Notes under the pieces: generated by a model
Databases searched by the model: none
Seen by the model: only the letters and a program-made list of their open reading frames with translations
Told to the model about the DNA's origin: nothing
Made by a program: the position numbers and the translations under genes
Source: Lachnospiraceae bacterium
GTDB taxonomy: Bacteria > Bacillota > Clostridia > Lachnospirales > Lachnospiraceae
Reading direction: 5' to 3'
NCBI GenBank assembly: GCA_017474455.1
Contig: JAFVHP010000044.1
Coordinates: forward strand, 227,864-291,863
DNA: 64,000 nucleotides
Shown: positions 34,117-41,784 of the stretch, in pieces
How positions within the stretch are numbered: position 1 is the stretch's first letter
Layout: each line of letters opens with the position of its first letter

Positions 34117-34142
34117 CCCGGAGCGTTTCACCGCGCTCCGGG
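34117..34142 (+). promoter_or_regulatory. Hairpin after the binding-protein gene, no T-run
   Basis: CCCGGAGCG (34117-34125) pairs with CGCTCCGGG (34134-34142) over 9 bp, 30 bases past the binding-protein stop, and no T-run follows. It probably lowers read-through or protects the upstream message, so that the binding protein is made in excess over the enzymes. A second operon in this window has the same arrangement. Confidence 0.55.
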
Positions 34143-34176
34143 GTGATCCGGATCATGATAAAGGAGGAATGATCAC

Positions 34177-34623
34177 ATGTATGAAGATTTTCTCGTAAGA
34201 ACAGACAGTCTCGAAAACGTCGTTGAGAACGGCGAGACCACAGGATTTAAGTTTGCTGTCAGGAACGCGAACTACAGAGGGATCTTCCTTTCCCTCGTCA
34301 CCAGCTTTTATGTAGAGATGGACGGTGAGGAATTCCCGATCGACGACATCAGATTCGCCGTAAACGGCGCCGCGCCCAGGAGCATGGAAGAGCTCAAGAA
34401 GGCTGTTTTTGAGCACTGGGATATGCAGGACGAAGCTTACCTTTACGTAAAGAAGCCCGGCGGACTCGAAAAGGGCACACATCGGCTCGGCTATATGCCC
34501 GGCACGATCGACGGCTACGGCTACAAGGCCACGGACGCGGAATGGGTAGACAACCCGCCCCAGCCCGGCAAAGGCGGCGGCAAGACCTATCATGTCTGCA
34601 ATTTCACGCTCGAGCTCAATTGA
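34177..34623 (+). CDS. C-glycoside deglycosidase beta subunit (DgpB/DfgB/CarB-like), copy 1
   Basis: A 148-residue protein matching the small beta subunit (DUF6379) of bacterial C-glycoside deglycosidases: MYEDFLVRTDSLENVVENGE, then GFKFAVRNANYRGIFLSLVT, VEMDGEEFPIDDIRFAVNG, and YHVCNFTLELN at the end. In known enzymes it forms a complex with the TIM-barrel alpha subunit and helps cleave the C-C bond of 3''-oxo-C-glycosides. It is followed 18 bp later by an alpha-subunit gene, as expected. AAAGGAGG upstream. Soluble, no signal peptide. Substrate unknown. Confidence 0.82.
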   Translation: MYEDFLVRTDSLENVVENGETTGFKFAVRNANYRGIFLSLVTSFYVEMDGEEFPIDDIRFAVNGAAPRSMEELKKAVFEHWDMQDEAYLYVKKPGGLEKGTHRLGYMPGTIDGYGYKATDAEWVDNPPQPGKGGGKTYHVCNFTLELN

Positions 34624-34641
34624 AAGGAGGCTTGAATCACT

Positions 34642-35739
34642 ATGATCAAAAGAGGCGTTTCCCTTTACAGCTATCAGCAGGCGGAATTCTTCCACCAGAT
34701 GACATGGAAGGACGAGCTGCGCGAAGTTGCCACCAACCTTAACGGCGCGGACGGTATCGAGATCATCAGCGAGACGACAGTACCCCGCTATCCCATGCCG
34801 CCGGAATCCTTCTACTTTGAATGGAATAACGAGATGGCCAGGTACGGCCTCAAAGCCGTTACCTACGACGCGTTCATGGATACCCTCCAGTTCCGCGACC
34901 ACGTCATGACCATCGCGGAATGCGCCGAGAGATTAAAATACGATCTGCGCATCGCGCATAAGATGGGCTTTGAAAACATGCGCCTGATCAAGGGCGTTCC
35001 GATCCAGGCAGTGGAACTTGCCCTTCCCCTCGCGGAAGAGCTGAACGTAAGGATGACCAGCGAAGTCCACTCCCCGCAGGCCCTTCACGCTGTTCCCGGA
35101 ACCTGGGGCGAGAGCATCGGCAGGGACATCGCGTTCATCGAAAAGACCGGCACGAAGCACTACGGACTGCAGCCTGACTTCGGTATCTTCCAGATAGCTC
35201 CCGAAAAGCCGCTCGTAGCTTATCAGCTCCGCGTCAGCGCAGGCCTTTCCAAGGAAGAATCCTTCAAAGTCGCGGATGAGCTGCTTGCCATCTACGATGA
35301 GATCGGCTACAAGGACAAGGAACTTCTGTACGCAAAGGCAGAACCCGTCGCTCCTTCCCTCTTCGTCAAGCGTCCCAGCCCGATGGGCGGCGGCCTGCGC
35401 TGCGCTGCCGATCATCTGTTCAGCGGCCCTACGGCGGATATCCTGGAACTCTACAACGTCATGCAGTACATCTTCTGCATCCACGGCAAGTTCTATGATA
35501 TGACCGAAGTCGAAGGCGAGCCCGGACACTTCGAGGACAAGGGCATCCAGTACAAGGAAGCCATTGCCATCCTCAACGCCTGCAGCTACGACGGCTACAT
35601 CAACTCCGAATTCGAAGGCCAGCGTTCCCAGCAGGATATGGGTTATGAAGGCCTCGTGGACGAAGTCGAGCAGGTCCGCAGACACCACGAGATGATGGAC
35701 CGCTTCATCAACGACCATTCCAAGGATATGACGATCTGA
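34642..35739 (+). CDS. C-glycoside deglycosidase alpha subunit (DgpC/DfgA-like TIM barrel), copy 1
   Basis: A 365-residue sugar-phosphate isomerase/epimerase-type TIM barrel. The start MIKRGVSLYSYQQAEFFHQM matches deglycosidase alpha subunits. The four metal ligands of the family are all present: E141 (TSEVHSPQ), D179 (LQPDFGIF), H281 (FCIHGKFYDM) and E323 (INSEFEGQR). With a divalent metal, typically Mn2+, and the beta subunit it should eliminate the aglycone from a 3''-keto glycoside. About 70 residues longer than copy 2, with the extra in 185-255. A separate oxidoreductase that makes the 3''-keto group is not seen in this window. Confidence 0.82.
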   Translation: MIKRGVSLYSYQQAEFFHQMTWKDELREVATNLNGADGIEIISETTVPRYPMPPESFYFEWNNEMARYGLKAVTYDAFMDTLQFRDHVMTIAECAERLKYDLRIAHKMGFENMRLIKGVPIQAVELALPLAEELNVRMTSEVHSPQALHAVPGTWGESIGRDIAFIEKTGTKHYGLQPDFGIFQIAPEKPLVAYQLRVSAGLSKEESFKVADELLAIYDEIGYKDKELLYAKAEPVAPSLFVKRPSPMGGGLRCAADHLFSGPTADILELYNVMQYIFCIHGKFYDMTEVEGEPGHFEDKGIQYKEAIAILNACSYDGYINSEFEGQRSQQDMGYEGLVDEVEQVRRHHEMMDRFINDHSKDMTI

Positions 35740-35813
35740 TAATCAACGACCGGAAAGGCAGAAGGCGATCTCTTCTGCCTTTCCTGACTGCTGCATAGAT
35801 GGAGATAGAATTC

Positions 35814-36677
35814 ATGGAAAAGAAAATCAAACGCGGCGTTTCGATCTACAGCTACTCCGGTGAATACGGCCGCACAATGGATCTTGAAGACTGTTTCAAG
35901 GACATGCACGACATGGGCGCCACCGGCATCGAGATCCTGGCCAATTCCCATATCGACAGCTATCCTGTGCTTTCCGACGAATACCTGTCAAAATGGAAAT
36001 CCCTCTGCGAAACGTATCAGGTCGAGCCCGCAGAATACGGCCACTGGATCGATACCAGGCTCTACAAGAACCGCAATATGACCGGCGAGGAAGCCCGCCG
36101 CGTCCTCATCAACGACTTCCAGATCGCGAACGCCCTGGGCTTCCATGTCCTCCGCACGAAGATGGGCGTCATCAACGGCGAACTTGCCCCGTTCCCGGAA
36201 TGGAAGGAAGTGATCTTGAGCGTATTGGATGAAGCCGCGAAATACGACGTCATCATGTGCCCCGAGATCCATCTGCCTTCCCTTCTGCAGGACCAGTTCG
36301 TACTGGACTATGTGGATTTCATCAATATGACCGGCACCAAAAACTTCGGCCTCAACATCGACCTCAGCGTTTTCCAGAACCGCTTCAACGTGGAAGGCGT
36401 CGTGTCCTACAACCAGGATACCAGGCACAACGAGCCGGAAGACATCATCCCGCTCCTGCCTTATGTAAAATGCATCCACGCCAAGTTCAACAGGATGGAC
36501 GACGACTTCAACGAGCTGACCATTCCTTATCCCGAGATCATCCGGGTCCTTATGGACAACGGCTACGAAGGATACCTCATCAGCGAATACGAAGGCATAA
36601 ACAAGAACGTTCCCGGCTATGTTTCCCACGAGCTGCGGAAACAGCATGTCATGATGAAGCGCATCCTCGGATACTGA
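35814..36677 (+). CDS. C-glycoside deglycosidase alpha subunit-like TIM barrel, copy 2
   Basis: A 287-residue barrel starting MEKKIKRGVSIYSYSGEYGR. Metal ligands are conserved: E151 (MCPEIHLPS), D183 (LNIDLSVF), H222 (KCIHAKFNRM) and E258 (LISEYEGIN). It is paralogous to copy 1 and lacks the insert before H222. The ATG at 35814 is preferred over one 15 bases earlier because GGAG lies 8 bases before it. It is followed by its own beta-subunit gene, so a second complex, perhaps with a different aglycone or sugar preference, is likely. Confidence 0.8.
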   Translation: MEKKIKRGVSIYSYSGEYGRTMDLEDCFKDMHDMGATGIEILANSHIDSYPVLSDEYLSKWKSLCETYQVEPAEYGHWIDTRLYKNRNMTGEEARRVLINDFQIANALGFHVLRTKMGVINGELAPFPEWKEVILSVLDEAAKYDVIMCPEIHLPSLLQDQFVLDYVDFINMTGTKNFGLNIDLSVFQNRFNVEGVVSYNQDTRHNEPEDIIPLLPYVKCIHAKFNRMDDDFNELTIPYPEIIRVLMDNGYEGYLISEYEGINKNVPGYVSHELRKQHVMMKRILGY

Positions 36678-36733
36678 TGCCCTGCTGCCCGCTCATCCTG
36701 ATACCGGCCATATACATAAAGGAGAATGTGAAA

Positions 36734-37165
36734 ATGCTTGAAGCAGATGTTATTCAGTACAGAGGCTTTCATAATATCGTGGAAGACGGAAAGATCACGG
36801 GCTTCCAGGTCTGCGTCCGCTCCGATTACTACCGCGGCGTCTGGCTCAGCCAGCTGCGTCCCGGCCGCGTCATCGTCGACGGCGAACTCTTCCCCTGGGA
36901 CACCATTATCTGGAACATAAACGGCAAAGACTATACTACCGCGGAAATGGCGGAAAACTCGACGGATTTCTGGCATGTGGACAAACCTGCTATACTTAAG
37001 ATAAAGAAGGACGGCGGACTTTCCCAGGGCTTCCACGACGTGACCGTACGGTTTTTCGCGAGCTGTTCCTATATGCCGCCCAGCTACGATACTTTTGACG
37101 ACAACACGGAATTTACCAGCTTCAACGGCGGTACATATACAAGGAAAAACATGTGTATCGTCTGA
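36734..37165 (+). CDS. C-glycoside deglycosidase beta subunit-like, copy 2
   Basis: A 143-residue protein of the same beta-subunit family: MLEADVIQYRGFHNIVEDGK, ITGFQVCVRSDYYRGVWLSQ, VIVDGELFPWDTIIWNINGK, ending FNGGTYTRKNMCIV. AAAGGAG lies 9 bases before the ATG. Sequence identity to copy 1 is low apart from the pattern, so the two subunits probably pair specifically with their own barrel. Lies 15 bp upstream of the AraC-GH39 gene. Confidence 0.78.
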   Translation: MLEADVIQYRGFHNIVEDGKITGFQVCVRSDYYRGVWLSQLRPGRVIVDGELFPWDTIIWNINGKDYTTAEMAENSTDFWHVDKPAILKIKKDGGLSQGFHDVTVRFFASCSYMPPSYDTFDDNTEFTSFNGGTYTRKNMCIV

Positions 37166-37180
37166 TAAAGAGACAAAAAC

Positions 37181-39748
37181 ATGGCAGACAACGCGGCATA
37201 CCATCTTGAACTTGCGGAAGCTCCGGACAGCGCGCCTGTGCTCGCGCCGGAACTGACAATCCTGTACGCTGCCGCGGGAAGTACCGGGCTCCTTGTCAAC
37301 GCCCATACCGTGAAGCTGTCGCAGTATGACCTTATCAGCATCGATCCCGGTTCCGAATACTCACTGCATTCAACGCAGGATGCTATCCTATGCATCCTGC
37401 GTTTTTCCGGCCCTTTTCTGGAAAAAGCGATGAACGGCGCTTCCGGACGCTTCATCCTGAACAGCGCGGAACAGCGCAGCGCTTCCTACGGAAAGATCCG
37501 GCATCTTTTTATGCGGCTGCTGACCTACGACAGCAGCCGGCACCTTTCTTCCAGCGGAGAGGAAGCGCTGGTACTGGAGATCTTTTCCGAACTCGCCGAC
37601 CGCTTCTTTGTCCCCGATGAGGGAGACATACGGCTCGCGCCCGAAGACAGCAGCCGCATGCGGCTGATCATGCAGTATATCTCGTCGCACCTGTATTCCG
37701 GCTGCAGTATCACGGAATTATCGGAGAAGCTCTATCTTTCCCAACCGGCGCTGTCCAGGTTCTTCAAAAAGAAGACCGGGCTCCTCTTCTCCGATTATGT
37801 CAACAACCTGAAAATGGCGGAAGCGGCGCGCTCCATCGTCTCGACGGACGTCCCCTTCTCACAGATCTCCAACGAGCTGGGCTTCTCCGGCACATCCTCC
37901 TTCTACCATGCATTTTCGCGCAAGTACGGCATGACGCCTGCGGAGTACAGGTCACTGAACCACCCGCAACCGGACGTGGCCGGCGGGGAAGCCGACGGCA
38001 TGGACGCGGCCGGCAGAAATACGACACTCCTTCGGGAAAGGCTGCGTGAGACCATCCAATTACCGGAAGATACGGAAGTTCTGACCGTTCGCGAAAGCAT
38101 CGATATCCGACAGCGCCGGGGCGAAGCCCTGGATCCAGGACGCCTTGTCAGTGCGGGCGCTTTCGGCTCCATGCTGATGGTCAACGTCCAGCATCATATC
38201 CTGATGCTGAAGGAAGAACTGGGGATCACCTACGTACGCCTGTGGAATCCTTTTTCCACGAGACTGAAGATAACCGACGGCACGACCGCCGCCCACTACA
38301 ATTTTGACCTGGTGGACCAGGTCCTGGACTTCCTCGTGCGGTCCGGACTGAAACCCTTTATCGACTATGGCACCCGTGAAGACAGGGCGCTGCGGACCCG
38401 GAGCGAAACGATCTTCATCGAGCACGAAAATGTTATTTTTGCCACAAAAGAGCTATGGGAAACAGCGCTGCAGTATTTTATCCAGCACATCATCCTCCGC
38501 TATGGCGAAGAAGAAGTGTCCACCTGGGGATTTGAACTGTTCAATACCTCGTACCTGTCGGACGCGTCGCCACTTCCCTACCGAGGGGACGATCAGTTTC
38601 CCGACGCGTACCGGTCGTTCCATCGTATCGTGAAGTCCTCCCTGCCCGACAATACGCGGTGCGGCCCCGGATTCATCAGCTCCTACCCGGCCATCGGCGA
38701 CGGTGTGACCGCGACCAGGTTCTCGCAGGGAACCGCTCCCGGTTCCGACGGACAGGCTGAAGGCGGAACTGCTGCCGGGAAGCATACTGAGGACGGAAAG
38801 GCTGCCGAAGGACAAGTCCCGGACGAAACGGTTTCCGGGGAACCGACTTCCATAGAACAGGCCCCGGACAGACAGACTCTGGATACTTTCCTGCGCTCCT
38901 GCGCTGACAGCGGCATCGTCCCGGATTTTATCTCCATCGTATTCCACTGCTACGACCAGAAGGCCGATCCATTCAGCGCCGGACAGGAAGTCGTCATGCT
39001 GCAGTCCTTAAAACGCCTGCTGTCCCAGTACGCCATGTCCAGTACCAGGATCATCGTTCCGGAATGGTACAGCAGCGTTTCCAGCCGGAATTACCTGAAC
39101 GACAGCTGTTACCGGGCGGTCTACTTTATCCGCAAATTCGCCGAGGCCGCAGGCATCGCCAATATGATGAGCGCCGCGATCGCTTCGGACTGGGTCAGCA
39201 ACTATTTCGACAGCCACAGCGTATCCAACGGCGGCAACGGCCTTTTGACCAGGACAGCCATGAAGAAGCCCCTCCTCGTCGCCCTGAAGCTCCTGTTCAA
39301 AATGCCGCCCGTTATCATCTCCAAAAGCGCATACCATCTGATGACCTGCAACGAACGCGGAACTTACTACCTGCTCTGCAGCAATTTCCCTATCGACAAG
39401 GCTTCCGAATATGAGCTGAACGAGATCATTCCCGATCCGGCAGATGCCTCTGTCTTCATCGAATCGCACCCCGGTCTGCAGCTGACCGTCACCCTGCGCG
39501 GCATCCTCTCTGAGGGCAAATACTCCGTACGGATGGAAAGCATCTCCGAGCAGGAAGGCACCATCCTGTCCGGCTGGAAGCAGTTCGGTTACGAAAGCGA
39601 GCTGGAAGAATACGAGATCCGCTACATCCGCGACAGCATCTATCCCCGCATGAACACACGCAGACTGAACGTCAGCAACCAATCCATGTCGCTGACCGTG
39701 ACACTGCCCCCGTTCGGGGCTGCGCTGTTTACGATAAGGAAGGTGTAG
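37181..39748 (+). CDS. AraC-family regulator fused to a GH39-like domain
   Basis: An 855-residue fusion. Residues 20-150 are a sensor/cupin-like region; 160-260 hold the AraC helix-turn-helices (ITELSEKLYLSQPALSRFFK, FSQISNELGFSGTSSFYHAF); 300-855 resemble GH39 xylosidases (YVRLWNPFST, DLVDQVLDFLVRSGLKPFID, STWGFELFN). The GH39 acid/base motif FExWNEP reads FELFNTS here, so the glutamate is Thr456, while the nucleophile-like E628 (VPEWYSS) remains. A low-complexity Gly/Glu/Ala insert covers 514-566. It is probably a sugar or glycoside sensor controlling this operon and not an active hydrolase. Weak ribosome site (AAAGAG). Confidence 0.85.
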   Translation: MADNAAYHLELAEAPDSAPVLAPELTILYAAAGSTGLLVNAHTVKLSQYDLISIDPGSEYSLHSTQDAILCILRFSGPFLEKAMNGASGRFILNSAEQRSASYGKIRHLFMRLLTYDSSRHLSSSGEEALVLEIFSELADRFFVPDEGDIRLAPEDSSRMRLIMQYISSHLYSGCSITELSEKLYLSQPALSRFFKKKTGLLFSDYVNNLKMAEAARSIVSTDVPFSQISNELGFSGTSSFYHAFSRKYGMTPAEYRSLNHPQPDVAGGEADGMDAAGRNTTLLRERLRETIQLPEDTEVLTVRESIDIRQRRGEALDPGRLVSAGAFGSMLMVNVQHHILMLKEELGITYVRLWNPFSTRLKITDGTTAAHYNFDLVDQVLDFLVRSGLKPFIDYGTREDRALRTRSETIFIEHENVIFATKELWETALQYFIQHIILRYGEEEVSTWGFELFNTSYLSDASPLPYRGDDQFPDAYRSFHRIVKSSLPDNTRCGPGFISSYPAIGDGVTATRFSQGTAPGSDGQAEGGTAAGKHTEDGKAAEGQVPDETVSGEPTSIEQAPDRQTLDTFLRSCADSGIVPDFISIVFHCYDQKADPFSAGQEVVMLQSLKRLLSQYAMSSTRIIVPEWYSSVSSRNYLNDSCYRAVYFIRKFAEAAGIANMMSAAIASDWVSNYFDSHSVSNGGNGLLTRTAMKKPLLVALKLLFKMPPVIISKSAYHLMTCNERGTYYLLCSNFPIDKASEYELNEIIPDPADASVFIESHPGLQLTVTLRGILSEGKYSVRMESISEQEGTILSGWKQFGYESELEEYEIRYIRDSIYPRMNTRRLNVSNQSMSLTVTLPPFGAALFTIRKV

Positions 39749-39781
39749 GGATGTATGATATAAATCGGGCTCAATAAAGCA

Positions 39782-39816
39782 ATACTGCAGCCAGTCCTTG
39801 CGACCTGCTGCAGTAT
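39782..39816 (+). terminator. Terminator of the C-glycoside operon
   Basis: ATACTGCAG (39782-39790) pairs with CTGCAGTAT (39808-39816), partly extended by CCAG/CTG, followed by GTTATTTC. It is the only hairpin between the AraC-GH39 stop and the convergent gene. The T-run is weak. Confidence 0.55.
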
Positions 39817-39877
39817 GTTATTTCTATAATCATAAAAGAATCAACCATTGATTTCAAATCTGAAAACTCTGCAACGC

Positions 39878-40573
39878 TTATGGATTACAGATCTTGCAAG
39901 GTCTGTAATATGTAGCAGGCTCACTGCGGCCCCCGTAGAAGAAAACCTTATTATGATTAGCCATTTTTGCAACACTCGAACAGAAAGGATAATGGAATAT
40001 CCCGGAATTCTTATTTCCAATATATGTTACCGTTCCCTGCGCTGCAGCCTGTGCCCGAAGCATTTCCTGCTGTGCCTGAAGAGCCGCTGCCTGTTGCGCC
40101 TGTAATGCTGCAGCATACTGTTGCTGTGCCTGCAATGCTGCGGCGTACTGTTGCTGTGCCTGCAACGCTGCGGCCTGTTGCTGGGCCTGCAATGCTGCAG
40201 CCTGCTGCGCCTGCAACGCTGCGGCCTGCTGCTGCGCCTGGAGAGCCGCGGCCTGTTGTGCCTGTAATGCTGCGGCCTGCTGCTGCGCCAGCAGATTTGT
40301 CTGGAGGGTGATGAGATCATTTGCGACGATCTGTGCCACATTGGAAGGTTGCTGCAAAAGCTGCGGCAAAATAGCCTGCACACGCAGAAATGCCGCATTC
40401 TGATCCAATCCATAATTCATATAAAGGGCCATTGCCTGCATAACCGCTTCTTCAACGGTTATTTCAGCAGCATGTACAACAACCGGGCCCCCTGCCACTG
40501 CATTTGCCTGTGTCGGCATAAAAAGAAAAAGTGCAAGTATTATGGCAACTAAAAAGCCTGCTTTTCTCTTCAT
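39878..40573 (-). CDS. Secreted Gln/Ala-repeat protein with C-terminal Ada-like Cys domain
   Basis: A 231-residue exported protein: signal peptide (MKRKAGFLVAIILALFLFMP, then TQANA), a short helical region, eight copies of AAALQAQ(Q/QQ/QQY) over residues about 100-169 (predicted long helix or coiled coil), then about 45 residues resembling the Ada metal-binding domain (YIGNKNSGIFHYPFC, ending RPCKICNP). The first Cys of Ada is His here, leaving one His and three Cys as probable zinc ligands. ATG at 40573 follows GAGGAG. Function unknown; similar tails occur on extracellular nucleases and repeat proteins. Confidence 0.8.
   Translation of the reverse strand: MKRKAGFLVAIILALFLFMPTQANAVAGGPVVVHAAEITVEEAVMQAMALYMNYGLDQNAAFLRVQAILPQLLQQPSNVAQIVANDLITLQTNLLAQQQAAALQAQQAAALQAQQQAAALQAQQAAALQAQQQAAALQAQQQYAAALQAQQQYAAALQAQQAAALQAQQEMLRAQAAAQGTVTYIGNKNSGIFHYPFCSSVAKMANHNKVFFYGGRSEPATYYRPCKICNP
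40067..40276. repeat. In-gene tandem repeat encoding AAALQAQ units
   Basis: Eight units of 24, 27 or 30 bp (CTGCAATGCTGCAG-type) encode AAALQAQQ, AAALQAQQQ and AAALQAQQQY. Units are very alike at DNA level, so copy number probably varies between strains by slippage without changing frame. Confidence 0.8.
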
Positions 40574-40689
40574 ACTATTTCTCCTCACTAAAGGTAAGTC
40601 TTGAGTTAATTAATAATAATTCTATATCTGATTTGGCATATGCTCAACCCTGCAGTTACCTGTGGGATTGTCAGGCGACAAATACAAAA

Positions 40690-40719
40690 ACAGCCAGACG
40701 CCGTCAGGCACCTGGCTGT
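40690..40719 (-). terminator. Terminator of the flavin reductase gene
   Basis: ACAGCCAG (40690-40697) pairs with CTGGCTGT (40712-40719) around a GC-rich loop; on the minus strand TTTTTG follows. It lies 36 bases beyond the flavin reductase stop. Confidence 0.75.
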
Positions 40720-40754
40720 ATGACCGCTTATTCGGTCTTGTACAGGTTTCGAGT

Positions 40755-41327
40755 TTATTTTTTCATCAGGCCGGCGCCTGCATTCCAGGCTTTGCCTACC
40801 TGCTCGCCGGTCGTGTAGTAACCGAACTGGAACTGGTCGAAGATCAGTGCCTGCAGCTTCATCGGGTCCACTTTTCCGTTTTCGGAAAGGACCTTTTCCT
40901 CGGCCGCGGTATTGACGATCCTGCCGACGATGCAGTAGAAACTTTCATTTTCAACGACTTCCGCCAGCTCGCATTCCATGACGAGAGGGAATTCGTCGAT
41001 GACCGGCGCGTTTACAAAGCTGCTCTTAACAGCCGTATAGCCTGTCCGTTCGAACTTATCGCTCATCTTGTTGCCGGTGGCGATGCCGAAGAAATCTGCA
41101 ACTTCCATATGATCCTTATCCGCGATGCTTACAGTGAAGGCCTTCGTCTTCAGAAGGTTCTGTGTCGTTTTGTGGTCTTCGTCGATAAAGAGGGCGATGC
41201 GGTCTTTATTGCAGATCATGCCCCAGGCCGCATTCATCGCGTTGACCTTTCCGTTTTCATCATATGCCGCAATGATCAGGACCGGCATCGGATATACCGC
41301 CTGTACTGTTCCAAGATTTTTCTTCAT
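40755..41327 (-). CDS. Flavin reductase-like protein (FMN-binding split barrel)
   Basis: A 190-residue flavoprotein. VYPMPVLIIAAYDENGKVNA, MNAAWGMICNKDRIALFI and KAFTVSIADKDHMEVADFFG match the flavin reductase-like/FMN-binding split barrel family, often annotated as flavoredoxin or DIM6/NTAB. It should bind FMN and pass electrons to a partner flavoenzyme or small acceptor. ATG at 41327 follows AAAGGAG; the longer reading lacks a site. Divergent from an HxlR regulator that probably controls it. Confidence 0.87.
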   Translation of the reverse strand: MKKNLGTVQAVYPMPVLIIAAYDENGKVNAMNAAWGMICNKDRIALFIDEDHKTTQNLLKTKAFTVSIADKDHMEVADFFGIATGNKMSDKFERTGYTAVKSSFVNAPVIDEFPLVMECELAEVVENESFYCIVGRIVNTAAEEKVLSENGKVDPMKLQALIFDQFQFGYYTTGEQVGKAWNAGAGLMKK

Positions 41328-41400
41328 TATCTGGCTCCTTTCTAACCCTGTGGATTGCCTTTTGGCACGTTCAATGCTACCATCATACCATAACAGCAAC

Positions 41401-41440
41401 AAGTACCAACATTATTGTAAGGTACTTACCTTGAGGTAAG
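41401..41440. promoter_or_regulatory. HxlR operator candidates in the divergent promoter
   Basis: Two inverted repeats overlap: AAGTACC (41401-41407) with GGTACTT (41421-41427), and CTTACCT-TG-AGGTAAG (41425-41440), which covers the ribosome site of the HxlR gene. Such paired palindromes are what an HxlR dimer would need to control both divergent genes. Confidence 0.65.
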
Positions 41441-41442
41441 CT

Positions 41443-41772
41443 ATGGAAAAGAAACGGATCGATGAAGCTGATTTTGATCAGACCGGATACAGCTACACGC
41501 TGTCGCTGATCTCCGGAAAATACAAGCCTGTGATCCTCTACTGCCTGATGGAGTACGAGCCTGTCCGGTTCAACGAAATGCAGCGCTATCTGAAAAAGGT
41601 CGCGGACAAGACGCTCAGCCAGAACCTGAAGGAGCTGGAGGCGGACGGCCTGATCATCAGGACGGTGTACCCGCAGATCCCGCCCAAAGTCGAATACTCT
41701 CTTACAGAGAGGGGACATTCCCTGGTAAAGGTACTGGACAGGCTTTGCGACTGGGGAAATGAAAACAGGTAG
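41443..41772 (+). CDS. HxlR-family transcriptional regulator
   Basis: A 109-residue winged-helix regulator: YTLSLISGKYKPVILYCLME, RFNEMQRYLKKVADKTLSQN, LKELEADGLIIRTVYPQIPP, KVEYSLTERGHSLVKVLD. The family responds to electrophiles or redox cues. It lies divergent from the flavin reductase with a shared palindromic region, the usual HxlR arrangement. No conserved N-terminal redox Cys; the only cysteines are C34 and C103. Confidence 0.92.
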   Translation: MEKKRIDEADFDQTGYSYTLSLISGKYKPVILYCLMEYEPVRFNEMQRYLKKVADKTLSQNLKELEADGLIIRTVYPQIPPKVEYSLTERGHSLVKVLDRLCDWGNENR

Positions 41773-41784
41773 GGAGAAAAGTCG

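Noticed and set aside
32459-34156. 565-codon minus-strand frame opposite the receptor lipoprotein
   Set aside because: Antisense shadow: the plus strand has lipobox, paralogue and ribosome site; the minus frame has none of these.
40067-40276. Possible CRISPR-like or minisatellite array
   Set aside because: The repeat is in frame and translates into regular AAALQAQQ units within a signal-peptide protein; unit lengths are multiples of three and there are no unique spacers.
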